Program-made: the position numbers and the translations under genes
The notes under the pieces: generated by a model
The model's database searches: none
The model's input: the letters and a program-made list of their open reading frames with translations, nothing else
Told to the model about the DNA's origin: nothing
NCBI RefSeq assembly: GCF_008086345.1
Contig: NZ_CP043006.1
Coordinates: 494,032-558,031 of the forward strand
Direction of reading: 5' to 3'
Source: Chitinophaga sp. XS-30
GTDB taxonomy: Bacteria > Bacteroidota > Bacteroidia > Chitinophagales > Chitinophagaceae
Length of the DNA stretch: 64,000 nt
Part shown: in pieces, positions 18,699-27,316 of the stretch
Layout: each line of letters opens with the position of its first letter
How positions within the stretch are numbered: the first letter of the stretch is position 1

Positions 18699-19868
18699 TT
18701 ATGCGTCGCCCATCTTGCCCAGCGCCTGCTCCAGGTCTTTGATCAGGTAATCCGCATCTTCCAGGCCGATGTACAGCCGCACCATGCGGTGCTTTTCTTC
18801 CTGCGGGTCAAAATCCCCTTCCGCCAGCGCGGCACAGGCCGGAAAAGCCAGCGATTCATGCCCTCCCCAGGACACCGCCATCAAAAAATGGCGAAGCGCA
18901 TCGCAGAAGATCTCCACCTGCTCCCGGCGCGTTGCTTTCAGCTGAATGGTGACCAGGCCGGCGGCGCCTTTCATTTGCCGCAGGGCCAGTTCATATTGCG
19001 GGAAATCGGGGTCCAGGGGGAAGTACACCTTCTCCACAAGCGCATGGGCCTTGAGGAAGGCCACCACCTGCCGGGTGCTTTCAGCACTGCGCTGCAGGCG
19101 TATCTCCAGCGTGCGCAATCCCCGCAGCAGGAGCCAGGCGTTGAAAGGCGCAATACCGCTGCCGATGGTGAGAAATTCTGATGTGAATATCTTCCGGATC
19201 TTTTCCCGCGTACCGGTGAGCACGCCCGCCACTGTATCGCTGTGGCCGCTGATGAATTTGGTCGCGGACTGCAATACGAGGTCTATCCCCATAACATGCG
19301 GCTGCTGATACAAAGGGGTGCAATAACTGTTATCGATGATGGAAGTGATGTTCCTGCTCCGTGCCAGCGCAGCAACCGCGGAGATGTCCTGCAGGGAAAA
19401 GGTAAGCGAATTGGGAGATTCCAGGTAGATAACGCTGGTATTGGGTTGCATAGCTTTTTCAAAATTGGCGCTATCCGTGCCATCCACAAAGGTGGTCTCC
19501 ACACCAAAGCGGGGCAGGAGATTTTCAAGCAGTTGCCGCGCCCAGCTGTAAGGTTCCTTCACGCAGATCACATGATCACCCTGCTGCACCTGTGAGAATA
19601 CGGCGGCAAAGATCGCGGCGGCGCCGCTGCTGAACACCAGCGCATCTTCCGCGCCATCCAGCGCAGCCAGTTTCTGACGCAGGATATCTATCGTGGGATT
19701 GTTGCCGCGGGAATACAGGAAACCCTGAAACTCATCCAGCAGCCGCTCCCGCATAGCGGATACGGTACCGAATGCAAAGTTGCTGCTCTGCACGATCGGT
19801 GGTGCTATGGCATTGAAATATTGCTCGCGGTCTTCGCCCAGTTCGTTGATGATAAAAGAAAGGTCCAT
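18699..19868 (-). CDS. Trans-sulfuration family PLP-dependent enzyme (cystathionine gamma-synthase/lyase type)
   Basis: This 389-residue protein has the usual family length. The PLP lysine is Lys204 in SATKFISGHSD; Asp179 in IIDNSY pairs with the pyridine nitrogen, and YSRGNNPT (52-59) supplies the phosphate-binding Tyr and Arg. SSGAAAIFA and LESPNSLTF are further family motifs. These enzymes make or split C-S bonds in methionine and cysteine metabolism. From sequence alone, cystathionine gamma-synthase, cystathionine lyase and methionine gamma-lyase cannot be told apart. It has its own leader of 80 bases from the permease gene on the same strand. Confidence 0.9.
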   Translation of the reverse strand: MDLSFIINELGEDREQYFNAIAPPIVQSSNFAFGTVSAMRERLLDEFQGFLYSRGNNPTIDILRQKLAALDGAEDALVFSSGAAAIFAAVFSQVQQGDHVICVKEPYSWARQLLENLLPRFGVETTFVDGTDSANFEKAMQPNTSVIYLESPNSLTFSLQDISAVAALARSRNITSIIDNSYCTPLYQQPHVMGIDLVLQSATKFISGHSDTVAGVLTGTREKIRKIFTSEFLTIGSGIAPFNAWLLLRGLRTLEIRLQRSAESTRQVVAFLKAHALVEKVYFPLDPDFPQYELALRQMKGAAGLVTIQLKATRREQVEIFCDALRHFLMAVSWGGHESLAFPACAALAEGDFDPQEEKHRMVRLYIGLEDADYLIKDLEQALGKMGDA

Positions 19869-19948
19869 AAATTAATGACAATGCAAGGTGTTTGACAATC
19901 GATTCCAGATTTGGTGAATAACGACGGACAGGTATTGGTCAGTACATA

Positions 19949-21265
19949 TCAGCGTACCGCTTTTTTCATCGCCAGATAAATGGGCAGTCCCGCTACGAAC
20001 CAGCCCATCCCGCCAAGCGCCTGCCGCCAGTCGGTAATAAATATGTTAACCGTCACAAAGAGATAAACGGTGATAAAGAACAGCGGTACGAACGGGTACA
20101 GCTTCATTTTGTAGATACCGGTACCGTCCAGATGCCGCGTTTTCCTCCGCAGCACAAAAATGGTTGCCGCCGCGGAAGCCAGGCCAATGGTATCGAACAG
20201 CATCACATACTGGATAATGCTTCTGAAGTTGCTGAGAAAATATAACAGGGCCACCGTCAGTACCGTGAACACGGTAAGCGCCACTTCCTGCACCTGCGTT
20301 TTGCTGTTCACCCGTTTGAACACCGCCGGCAAAACGCCGTCTTCCGCCATGGCATAGTACATCCTGGGATTGGAAAGCAGGTTCACATTCGCATAGCCCA
20401 GCACCGAGAGGAACAGCAGCACCGAAGTGACCCTGAAACCATTCTCTCCGAAGAACACTTCCGCCATGCGTGCGGCCAGCGCATCCGTTGTTTTCAGCTG
20501 CTCGAAGCCGATCACTTTAACGTATGCATAGTTGACCGTGATGTATAATAACAGGATGATGAAAATACCGGTAAAAATGGCCCTGGGCATGTTGCGTGCA
20601 GGCTCCCGCACATCGCTGCCGAAATTGATCGTCTGCTGATAACCGCCATAGGTAAAGAACACGGGCACCAGCGCGGCGCCGAAGATATAGAACCAGCTGA
20701 CCGGCTCCGGCTGCTGCACAACGGCGGAGGCAGGCGCCACATGATTGCTGAATGCGGTGAGACAGAGCAATAATACCAGCGTGATCTTGAACACGGTGAG
20801 CACATTCTGCGAGCTGGCGCTCAGCCGGATACCCAGCATGTTGATGATATATAACACAACGATGGCGGCAATGGCGATCGTTTTGCGGCCGGCTTCGTGC
20901 TGCATGGTATCCGGCAGCAATACCGGGCCGATGTACTCGGCGCCAACGAGGCATACCGCGGCGATGGACGCGGCATTGGAGATCACCAGCGTCCAGTTGA
21001 TCATGAAAGCATAAGCCGGATGGAAACCGTAGGACAGCACTTTATAAAAACCGCCGGCCACAGGATAACGGGAGCCGATCTCGGCATAGGTGAGCGCCCC
21101 GCAAAGGGTGACCAGCCCGCCGAGCACCCAGCTCATGTAGAACAGCATGGGCGCACCGGTTTCCCGCGCTACGTCCACCGGCGTTTTGAATATCCCCATG
21201 CCGATCACCAGCCCCACCACGATCATGGTAAGGTCAAAAGGACCGAGTTTAGGTTTGATGCTCAT
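19949..21265 (-). CDS. APC-family amino acid permease
   Basis: This 438-residue protein has about twelve hydrophobic membrane segments. The first contains GLVIGMGIFKTP, the APC-family signature in which the unwound first helix binds the amino group of the substrate; ALTYAEIGSRYPVAGGFYKVL is the usual segment 2-3 loop. It imports or exchanges an amino acid across the inner membrane. The substrate is not readable. It lies on the same strand as, and upstream of, the trans-sulfuration enzyme, which hints at sulfur amino acids, but this is only neighbourhood inference. It is divergent from the B12 riboswitch. Confidence 0.92.
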   Translation of the reverse strand: MSIKPKLGPFDLTMIVVGLVIGMGIFKTPVDVARETGAPMLFYMSWVLGGLVTLCGALTYAEIGSRYPVAGGFYKVLSYGFHPAYAFMINWTLVISNAASIAAVCLVGAEYIGPVLLPDTMQHEAGRKTIAIAAIVVLYIINMLGIRLSASSQNVLTVFKITLVLLLCLTAFSNHVAPASAVVQQPEPVSWFYIFGAALVPVFFTYGGYQQTINFGSDVREPARNMPRAIFTGIFIILLLYITVNYAYVKVIGFEQLKTTDALAARMAEVFFGENGFRVTSVLLFLSVLGYANVNLLSNPRMYYAMAEDGVLPAVFKRVNSKTQVQEVALTVFTVLTVALLYFLSNFRSIIQYVMLFDTIGLASAAATIFVLRRKTRHLDGTGIYKMKLYPFVPLFFITVYLFVTVNIFITDWRQALGGMGWFVAGLPIYLAMKKAVR

Positions 21266-21309
21266 GATCTACAATATACTCATTAACGCGTATTTCCGTA
21301 AAATATCCG

Positions 21310-21317
21310 TAGGTTTG
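21310..21317 (+). promoter_or_regulatory. -7 promoter element TAGGTTTG of the B12 operon
   Basis: This matches TAnnTTTG exactly and lies just in front of the cobalamin riboswitch, so the transcript would start near 21325. Confidence 0.5.
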
Positions 21318-21324
21318 CGCCCGG

Positions 21325-21520
21325 TAAACGGTTGCCCGGTGTGCAAGCACCCCAGGGCATTAATAGGGAATCCGGTTCAAATCCGGAGCTATCCCCGTAG
21401 CTGTAATCCCGCTCCCGAAGCGCTTCGGGACGTTTTTTCGGACACTTCAACCACTGCTCTCTCCAAAGGGCGGGAAGGTCATCCGGAAAAGCGGGAAAGC
21501 CAGAAGACCTGCCGTACTGC
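21325..21520 (+). promoter_or_regulatory. Cobalamin (B12) riboswitch
   Basis: The leader contains the hallmark B12 box AGCCAGAAGACCTGCC at 21498-21513, the upstream conserved AGGGAA (about 21364-21369), CCCGTAGCTGTAATCCCGC at about 21394-21412, ACCACTG (about 21450-21456) and GGGCGGGAAGG (21468-21478). A perfect palindrome CCCGAAGCGCTTCGGG followed by six T is inserted in the variable arm. The element lies 120-130 bases upstream of the BtuB-like receptor ATG, where adenosylcobalamin binding usually hides the ribosome site. It should shut off the B12 uptake genes when the vitamin is plentiful. Confidence 0.94.
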
Positions 21521-21641
21521 CATTAAATCAATCCGCGCTTTCGGGTGAAAAGCGGAGGGTGTAATTGCTGCGACGGCGGCATTCTATACTTTTCAATATT
21601 CTCCCCCCTGCGTGAAATCATTTTTTCAACTTGTAACTTAC

Positions 21642-23546
21642 ATGAAGAAGAAAAGCTTTTCATTGCTCTCTATCAGCCTGCTGGCTATTTCCCAGACCGG
21701 CTTTGCACAGGAAGACACCTCCCGTGTCTCCCAACTGAACACCGTAGTGGTCACCGCCACAAAATTCGCCAAAAAACAAAGCGAGACCGGTAAAGTACTG
21801 ACCGTTATCTCCCGCGAACAGATCGAAAGAAATGTTGGCCGCACCATCACTGATGTGCTGAATGAACAGGCCGGTATTGTGATCAACGGCGCGGGCTCCA
21901 ATCCCGGTAAAAACAAGGAACTGTATTTCCGCGGGGCCACCTCCCAATATACCACCATCCTGATCGACGGCATCCCCGTAGCGGATGCCACCGGCCTCAC
22001 CGGCAGCGCTATCGACCTGCGCCTGATGCCTATCGATGAAGTGGAGCGGATAGAGATCCTCCGCGGCACCCAATCCACCCTCTACGGGGCGGACGCCATT
22101 GCCGGCGTGATCAACATCATCCTCAAAAAAGGCAGCGGCAAACCGGTGAACGCTTTCGGCAACCTCACCTGGGGCAGCAACCGCAGCATCAAAGGCACAC
22201 TGGGCCTGCGGGGTCAGCAGGAGAATGTGGATTACAACGTCAGCTTCACCCATTTTGAAACCGACGGCATCTCCGAAGCCGCACCGGCAGACAGTCTCGT
22301 TAATCCGGAATTCGACCGGGACGGCCTTAAACAGAATGCTTTCATGGCCAACATCGGCATACAGGCTACCGACAACCTGAGGCTGCAGCCCTTTCTCATG
22401 TTCTCCGACTACAAAAGCAAATACGATGGCGGCCCCTTCCAGGATGCGCTGGTGAACAATAATAAATCCAACCTCCTCCATACCGGCATCCGCAGCGTGT
22501 ACGACCTCGGCAAAGGCCAGCTCCACGGCAACTTCGGCTACCAGAAAGTACAGCGCACGGATGAATCTGCCTGGGGTATCACGGACCTGGATGGCCGCTC
22601 TTATTTCGGCGAACTGTACGGGCATTATGATATCAATAACTGGCTGCAGGCGCTGGCCGGCGTGGAATATCGCAAGGCTGAGCTGATGGATACGGCTTTT
22701 GACGCGCCTTATGGCATCCGCTCCCAATACAATACCAGCCCCTATGTTTCCCTTTTCATCAGGAACCTGCATGGCTTCAGCTTTGAAGCCGGTGGCCGCT
22801 ATAACATGCATTCCGCCTATGGCAACAACTTCACTTACAGCCTGAACCCTTCGTACCTGCTGAACGACAGGCTGAAACTTTTCGTGAACATCTCATCCGG
22901 TTTCAAAGCGCCTTCACTGACGGCGCTGTACAGCAGCTACGGGAATCCGGACCTGAAACCCGAAGAGACCAACAGCTACGAAGCCGGTTTCCAGACCTTC
23001 CTGCTCCGCAACAAGATCGACCTCCGCGTAACGGGCTTCAAGCGCGACATGAAAAATGTGATCGCCTACATCAATAACCGGTATCTGAACTTCAACAAGC
23101 AGAATGACAAAGGCGCGGAGCTGGAACTGGCGGTGCAGCCTGCCAAAGGACTGACCGTAAAGGTATTTTACGCGTATGTTGACGGGGAAGTGACCACACA
23201 GGTGAATGATAAAGACACCACCTACAGCAACCTGGTGCGCCGTCCTAATCATTCCGGCGGGCTGAACATCGGTTACCAGGTGCTGCGTAATGTATTCGTC
23301 AGCACCAATATCCGCCACATCGGTTCCCGCAACGACCTTTACTATGCACCCGGTGCCTGGACGGCAACGAATGAACCGCTGGCCGCCTATACTATCTGGG
23401 ATATGTATGCAGAATACCGCTTCTCGGACAAAGGCCGCCTGTTCTTCAATGCCAACAACATCACCAACAACCGTAAATACGAGGAGATCAAAGGCTATTC
23501 CGTGCAAGGGTTCACGGTACAGACCGGCATTTCCTTTCAACTTTAA
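21642..23546 (+). CDS. btuB: BtuB-like TonB-dependent vitamin B12 receptor
   Basis: The ATG at 21642 gives MKKKSFSLLSISLLAISQ, a normal signal peptide; a GTG at 21612 is possible but adds non-signal residues. After it comes LNTVVVTATKFAKKQSETGK (TonB box region), a plug with LNEQAGIVI, LYFRGATSQYTTILIDGIPV and EVERIEILRGTQSTLYGADAI, and a beta barrel ending in an aromatic residue region (VQTGISFQL), as is standard for outer-membrane insertion. About 634 residues, close to E. coli BtuB in length. A cobalamin riboswitch directly upstream and B12 genes downstream support the assignment. There is no SusD partner. Confidence 0.93.
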   Translation: MKKKSFSLLSISLLAISQTGFAQEDTSRVSQLNTVVVTATKFAKKQSETGKVLTVISREQIERNVGRTITDVLNEQAGIVINGAGSNPGKNKELYFRGATSQYTTILIDGIPVADATGLTGSAIDLRLMPIDEVERIEILRGTQSTLYGADAIAGVINIILKKGSGKPVNAFGNLTWGSNRSIKGTLGLRGQQENVDYNVSFTHFETDGISEAAPADSLVNPEFDRDGLKQNAFMANIGIQATDNLRLQPFLMFSDYKSKYDGGPFQDALVNNNKSNLLHTGIRSVYDLGKGQLHGNFGYQKVQRTDESAWGITDLDGRSYFGELYGHYDINNWLQALAGVEYRKAELMDTAFDAPYGIRSQYNTSPYVSLFIRNLHGFSFEAGGRYNMHSAYGNNFTYSLNPSYLLNDRLKLFVNISSGFKAPSLTALYSSYGNPDLKPEETNSYEAGFQTFLLRNKIDLRVTGFKRDMKNVIAYINNRYLNFNKQNDKGAELELAVQPAKGLTVKVFYAYVDGEVTTQVNDKDTTYSNLVRRPNHSGGLNIGYQVLRNVFVSTNIRHIGSRNDLYYAPGAWTATNEPLAAYTIWDMYAEYRFSDKGRLFFNANNITNNRKYEEIKGYSVQGFTVQTGISFQL

Positions 23547-23565
23547 TATTTAAACCAGATCCGCA

Positions 23566-24168
23566 ATGTCCATTAAAAATCTGCAGCCGCGTTTCTTTGC
23601 TTTGCTGCTGCTCATCCTGGTGGCAGGCGCCCTGCGTGTTACCGCAGCGGGGCAGATCACGCCTTTTTCCAATTTCTCGCCGGTGGGAGCTATGGCCCTT
23701 TTTGGCGGCGCTTACTTTGCCGACAAATGGAAAAGCTATGTTTTCCCGCTGCTGACGCTGTTCCTGGGCGATGTGATCATGATGCAAACCGTGTATAAAG
23801 CGTATGGCAACGGCTCCCTGCTGTTCGAAGGCTGGATATGGGTGTACCTGGGCTTTGCCGCCATGGTGCTCATCGGGCAACTGGTGATCCGCAAAGTGCG
23901 GGTAACGAACATCCTGATCGCCTGCATCGCAGCGGCCGTGGCACACTGGCTGCTGGCGGATTTCGGCACATGGATGAGCAGCACGGGCTTTGATGTAACT
24001 ACCGGTCTCCCTTACACGAAAGACTGGCAGGGACTGATGAAGTGCTACGCCAACGGCCTGCCCTTCCTGAAGAACACACTGCTGAGCAATGTCGTGTACT
24101 GCGGGATATTTTTTGGACTGTTTGAGCTGATGCAAAGGAATATTCCGGCATTGGCCTATGAAAAATAA
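23566..24168 (+). CDS. DUF6580-type membrane protein, candidate B12-linked transporter component
   Basis: This 200-residue protein has about five to six membrane segments. It opens FFALLLLILVAGALRV, then ITPFSNFSPVGAMALFGGAYF, a conserved pattern of the DUF6580 family, with LTLFLGDVIMM and ending near NTLLSNVVYCGIFFGLFELM. Size and topology recall S-components of ECF vitamin transporters. It starts 20 bases after btuB under the same riboswitch. No BtuC or BtuD gene is present in the window, so it may be the inner-membrane part of B12 uptake; that is inference from context. A terminator follows the stop codon. Confidence 0.75.
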   Translation: MSIKNLQPRFFALLLLILVAGALRVTAAGQITPFSNFSPVGAMALFGGAYFADKWKSYVFPLLTLFLGDVIMMQTVYKAYGNGSLLFEGWIWVYLGFAAMVLIGQLVIRKVRVTNILIACIAAAVAHWLLADFGTWMSSTGFDVTTGLPYTKDWQGLMKCYANGLPFLKNTLLSNVVYCGIFFGLFELMQRNIPALAYEK

Positions 24169-24175
24169 AAACGGG

Positions 24176-24205
24176 AAGGGCCGGACGTTAGCGCCGGCCC
24201 TTTTT
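24176..24205 (+). terminator. Terminator inside the B12 operon, after the DUF6580 gene
   Basis: A 9-bp stem (24176-24184 with 24194-24202) has a 9-base loop and a T run. It overlaps the upstream part of the next open frame, which is why the later ATG at 24227 is preferred for that gene. It would lower expression of the downstream genes relative to btuB. Confidence 0.85.
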
Positions 24206-24226
24206 CACGCCTGTAAAAGCTGTATT

Positions 24227-25159
24227 ATGATCGCATCCTCCTTTCTGCCTGCTGCTACACAGATGATCTATGATATGGGCCTGCAGCATCTCCTGCAGGG
24301 CGTCACCTTTGAATGCCCGCCCATTGCGCTGGCTGAAAAAGAAAAGGTCGTTCGCTGCGTGCTGGAAGGCAAGGCATACAGCAGCGAGGAGATAGACCGG
24401 ATATTTTCCGCTTCCAAAGCACAGGGCAAAAGTCTTTATTATGTGGATGAGGAAAAACTGGCGGCCATTGCACCGGATGTGATCTTTACACAGGATGTCT
24501 GCGAGGTGTGCCAGATCGATACCCATTGCACGCAACAGGCGGTGCATAAACTTGCGAAACAACCGCAGCTCGTTTCCCTCAGTCCGAATAACCTGCAGGA
24601 CGTGTTCAACTGCGCCGTGACCATCGCCACCGCACTTGGGCAGGAGGAAGCAGCATACCGTCACCTGGCGGAACTGCAGCAGCGGCTGGATACGATCGTG
24701 GATACCCTGCGCCTCCATCGCGCGCCGCTGCGCCGCGTCATGATCATGGAGTGGATGGCGCCGGTGTACAACTGCGGCCACTGGATCCCCTACCAGGTAG
24801 CCTATGCCGGTGGGGTAGACATGCTCTCCAATCCGGCCGGCGATTCCATCGTAACGCCCTGGGAAAAGATCTGCAAATACGATCCCGAGGTGCTGGTCAT
24901 AGCCCCCTGCGGCTTTCTGACGGAACGCTCCGCCGAAGAACTGCATCTGCTCACCCGCCAGCCCGGCTGGGAACAGCTCCAGGCTGTCCGCAACAACGAA
25001 GTGTACCTGGCGGATTACGACCTCTTCACGCAGCCCAGCGCCTCCACCCTCACCGATGGCGTGACTGTACTGGCCCGCCTCTTCCATCCGCGGATCTTCA
25101 GTGTTCCGCCGCGACTGGAAGGCAAGTTCCGGCATCTGCAGTTGCAGGCCAGCTATTGA
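24227..25159 (+). CDS. Cobalamin-binding protein, BtuF-like (helical-backbone metal receptor fold)
   Basis: The ATG at 24227 follows a terminator; the frame is open back to 24158, but that part is a hairpin. The 310-residue product begins MIASSFLPAATQMIYDMGL and has VTFECPP, LAAIAPDVIFTQDVCEVC and a C-terminal lobe with YDPEVLVIAPCGF. This is the BtuF/COG0614 fold of periplasmic B12-binding proteins. It has no signal peptide, so it may act in the cytoplasm or be exported in another way. Neighbours (btuB, riboswitch, alpha-ribazole phosphatase) support cobalamin or cobinamide binding. The fold also serves iron-siderophore receptors, which is the alternative reading. Confidence 0.83.
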   Translation: MIASSFLPAATQMIYDMGLQHLLQGVTFECPPIALAEKEKVVRCVLEGKAYSSEEIDRIFSASKAQGKSLYYVDEEKLAAIAPDVIFTQDVCEVCQIDTHCTQQAVHKLAKQPQLVSLSPNNLQDVFNCAVTIATALGQEEAAYRHLAELQQRLDTIVDTLRLHRAPLRRVMIMEWMAPVYNCGHWIPYQVAYAGGVDMLSNPAGDSIVTPWEKICKYDPEVLVIAPCGFLTERSAEELHLLTRQPGWEQLQAVRNNEVYLADYDLFTQPSASTLTDGVTVLARLFHPRIFSVPPRLEGKFRHLQLQASY

Positions 25160-25196
25160 TCCCCCCGCCGCTCACCCCTGCTTGCGGAAAGATCGG

Positions 25197-25204
25197 TATA
25201 TTTG
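25197..25204 (+). promoter_or_regulatory. -7 promoter element TATATTTG before the phosphatase gene
   Basis: An exact TAnnTTTG match 10 bases before the ATG at 25214. It would give the phosphatase gene its own, almost leaderless, transcript. It overlaps the alternative TTG start at 25202, which makes that start unlikely. Confidence 0.5.
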
Positions 25205-25213
25205 CACCCGATT

Positions 25214-25774
25214 ATGGATATTTACCTGATACGGCACACTACGCCGGATGTTGAATACGGGACCTGCTATGGATTTGCTGACCTGGACCTTGCCCACACC
25301 TTTCCGGCAGAAGCTGCCCGTGTAAAGGAACTATTACCTGATAAAGACTTCTCGGTATATGCCAGCCCCCTGCAACGCTGCAGCAAACTGGCCACTTTCC
25401 TGTTCGGGGAGGGCTTCCGTACGGATGAGCGCCTGCGGGAAGTGAACTTCGGGGACTGGGAAATGCGGACCTGGACGGACATTGCTATTACCACTCCTCA
25501 AACCTGGATGGAAGACTACCGCTATGATCCGGTGCCGAACGGCGAAAGCTATGCCCAGCTGTACGAGCGCAGCGTCAGGGCTTTTGAGGAGATACTTGCC
25601 TCGGCTGTACAGGATACGGCCATTGTGACCCATGGCGGCGTGATCCGCTCCATCCTGGCCTATGCCACCAAAACCCCGCTGAGCCAGTCCCACGACCTGC
25701 GTGTGGAATACGGCCGCGTGGCGCATCTGCACCTGAACGGCAACGGGCTGGAAGTGAAAGCGGTGAATATCTAG
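25214..25774 (+). CDS. cobC: Alpha-ribazole phosphatase / histidine phosphatase family
   Basis: The ATG at 25214 gives MDIYLIRHTTPDVEYGTCYG, where RHT is the catalytic histidine motif (His8). SPLQRC, FGDWEMRTW and VTHGGVIRS complete the phosphoglycerate-mutase-like active site. The sequence EYGTCYGFADLDL after the RHT is typical of CobC, which removes phosphate from alpha-ribazole phosphate late in B12 nucleotide-loop assembly. 186 residues, normal. The B12 neighbours favour CobC over a general phosphatase. The stop lies 2 bases from the stop of the convergent XRE-cupin gene. Confidence 0.88.
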   Translation: MDIYLIRHTTPDVEYGTCYGFADLDLAHTFPAEAARVKELLPDKDFSVYASPLQRCSKLATFLFGEGFRTDERLREVNFGDWEMRTWTDIAITTPQTWMEDYRYDPVPNGESYAQLYERSVRAFEEILASAVQDTAIVTHGGVIRSILAYATKTPLSQSHDLRVEYGRVAHLHLNGNGLEVKAVNI

Positions 25775-25776
25775 GG

Positions 25777-26367
25777 TCAGTCTGCATTCTCAAAAAAGCA
25801 GACGATCAATATGAAAGCATCGTCATTCCCGATATTGGCGGGTTTGTGGCCGAGGCGGCCATCAAAAAAGATGGAATCGCCGGCTTCGAGGATATGCACC
25901 TCATTATGCACCTGGTATTCCACGGTGCCTTTGATCACGTATTTGTATTCCCAGGCATCGGTCTTCACCATTTTGTTGCGCCGGGCGCCTTTTTTCAGGT
26001 CCAGCAACTGAACGTCCACCGGCCCGCCTTTGATATTGCGGGAGATCACCCGCCGGTAGTGATAGCCTTTGGAATTTTCCTTTTCAACAGGCAGATAGCG
26101 GTCCTGGCGGATCACAATGATGCGGGAGGTACGCCTGTCCTGGTCCATATCATTGAAAAATTCGTTCATATCCAGGTCCAGCGCACGGATAATGTTCACC
26201 AGTACCAGCAGGGAAGGCACCGTACGGTTGTTCTCGATCTGGGAGATCAGCCCTTTGCTGACTTCCGCTTTGTTCGCCAGTTCCTGTACGGTAATTCCCC
26301 TGGATTTTCGCTGTTCCTTGATCTTCTGACTGATCTGGATGATGATATCTTCCTGCATATCGGCCAA
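25777..26367 (-). CDS. XRE-family regulator with C-terminal cupin domain
   Basis: This 196-residue protein has an N-terminal helix-turn-helix (about 10-65, with RKSRGITVQELANKAEVSKG and SQIENNRTVPSL) and a C-terminal cupin (about 115-190, with EYKYVIKGTVEYQVHNEVHI and GDSIFFDGRLGHKPANIG). This pair is typical of regulators such as PuuR and SutR that sense small molecules through the cupin. It is divergent from the MarC gene, sharing a 73-base spacer, and may control it or itself. It is convergent with cobC. Confidence 0.9.
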   Translation of the reverse strand: MADMQEDIIIQISQKIKEQRKSRGITVQELANKAEVSKGLISQIENNRTVPSLLVLVNIIRALDLDMNEFFNDMDQDRRTSRIIVIRQDRYLPVEKENSKGYHYRRVISRNIKGGPVDVQLLDLKKGARRNKMVKTDAWEYKYVIKGTVEYQVHNEVHILEAGDSIFFDGRLGHKPANIGNDDAFILIVCFFENAD

Positions 26368-26417
26368 AATAAATATTTTTAATCAGGCTACCCATCATCC
26401 GGGCGAAAGAATACCTT

Positions 26418-26425
26418 TACTTTTG
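26418..26425 (+). promoter_or_regulatory. -7 promoter element TACTTTTG for the marC-like gene
   Basis: An exact TAnnTTTG match 15 bases before the ATG at 26441. Confidence 0.5.
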
Positions 26426-26440
26426 CTAAAAAAACACCAT

Positions 26441-27010
26441 ATGTTCAGTATCGACCAGATCATTACCGTAGGTTTCACACTTTTCGCCGTAATCGATATC
26501 CTGGGCTCCATTCCCATCCTGCTGTCGCTGCGGGAGAAGATCGGGGAGATCAACGCGCTGAAGGCCACACTGGCTTCGGGTGTGCTGATGGTGGTTTTCC
26601 TCCTGGTGGGAGAATCTTTCCTGAAGCTGATGAGCGTGGATATACAGTCCTTTGCCGTAGCCGGTTCCATTGTGATCTTTGTGATCGGGCTGGAAATGAT
26701 CCTGGGGGTCGAATTTTTCAAAAGCGATAATGATACGAAGACCGGGAGCCTGGTACCCATCGCCTTCCCCCTGATCGCCGGTTCCGGTACGCTGACCACG
26801 ATCATGTCGCTCAAGGCCGATTTCGGGGATTATAATATCCTTGCGGGGATTGTGGTGAACCTGGCGATCATTTACATCGTATTGCGGTCGTTAAGCTGGA
26901 TAGAACGGATTCTGGGGAAAGCGGGGCTGATGGTGGTGCGCAAGTTCTTCGGGGTGATCCTGCTGGCGATTGCGGTAAAAATATTCAAGAGTAATATCGG
27001 AACTTTATAA
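26441..27010 (+). CDS. MarC/UPF0056 family membrane protein
   Basis: The ATG at 26441 is preferred because the frame upstream overlaps the divergent regulator gene and the promoter. The 189-residue product has six membrane segments. It opens MFSIDQIITVGFTLFAVIDI and contains GSIPILLSL, LGVEFFKSD, PLIAGSGTLTTIMSLKA and VRKFFGVILLAIAVKI, all family landmarks. MarC proteins were once linked to multiple antibiotic resistance, but their function is uncertain. It lies divergent from an XRE-cupin regulator. Confidence 0.92.
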   Translation: MFSIDQIITVGFTLFAVIDILGSIPILLSLREKIGEINALKATLASGVLMVVFLLVGESFLKLMSVDIQSFAVAGSIVIFVIGLEMILGVEFFKSDNDTKTGSLVPIAFPLIAGSGTLTTIMSLKADFGDYNILAGIVVNLAIIYIVLRSLSWIERILGKAGLMVVRKFFGVILLAIAVKIFKSNIGTL

Positions 27011-27038
27011 AATTCTTTCAGGATTTGCCAAATTAAGT

Positions 27039-27046
27039 TAGTTTTG
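27039..27046 (+). promoter_or_regulatory. -7 promoter element TAGTTTTG for tRNA-Arg
   Basis: An exact TAnnTTTG match 20 bases before the mature tRNA 5' end. Confidence 0.45.
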
Positions 27047-27065
27047 CAGTCCCTTTGGGAGATTT

Positions 27066-27137
27066 GGCCTCGTAGTACAATGGATAGTATAAGAGTTTCC
27101 GAAGCTCCAGATCCTGGTTCGATTCCAGGCGAGGCTA
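27066..27137 (+). tRNA. tRNA-Arg (anticodon CCG)
   Basis: The 72-base sequence folds into a cloverleaf. The acceptor stem is GGCCTCG with CGAGGCT, with one G-T pair at the end. The D stem is GTAC with GTAT. The anticodon loop is TTCCGAA with anticodon CCG. The variable region is short, and the T arm is CCTGG-TTCGATT-CCAGG. The first pair of the anticodon stem is an A-C mismatch. The discriminator base is A and CCA is not encoded. It reads CGG arginine codons. Confidence 0.96.
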
Positions 27138-27151
27138 CCTGGTAGTGAATT

Positions 27152-27178
27152 AAAAGCGTTCGTTCGAACGCTTTTTTT
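27152..27178 (+). terminator. Terminator after tRNA-Arg
   Basis: A perfect 10-bp stem (27153-27162 with 27165-27174), a very short loop and a T7 tract directly after the tRNA. Confidence 0.92.
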
Positions 27179-27316
27179 CATGCGGGTGGTTTACCGGGAA
27201 GATCCCAATCTTGTGGTGCAGCAACAGACATTGCCCGCCTTTGATGCTGCTTGATCTCTGAAATTTTGAGCCCATTTTTGAAATTGATGAACTGAATATG
27301 TTCCGGTTCAGTGCGG

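Noticed and set aside
21660..22811. Long minus-strand open frame opposite btuB
   Set aside because: It is antisense to a clear TonB-dependent receptor and shows no domain or signal peptide.
27066..27137. tRNA-Arg as an attachment site for a genomic island
   Set aside because: No integrase gene occurs in the window, and I could not find a second copy of the tRNA 3' end near the possible right border at 40600-44600.
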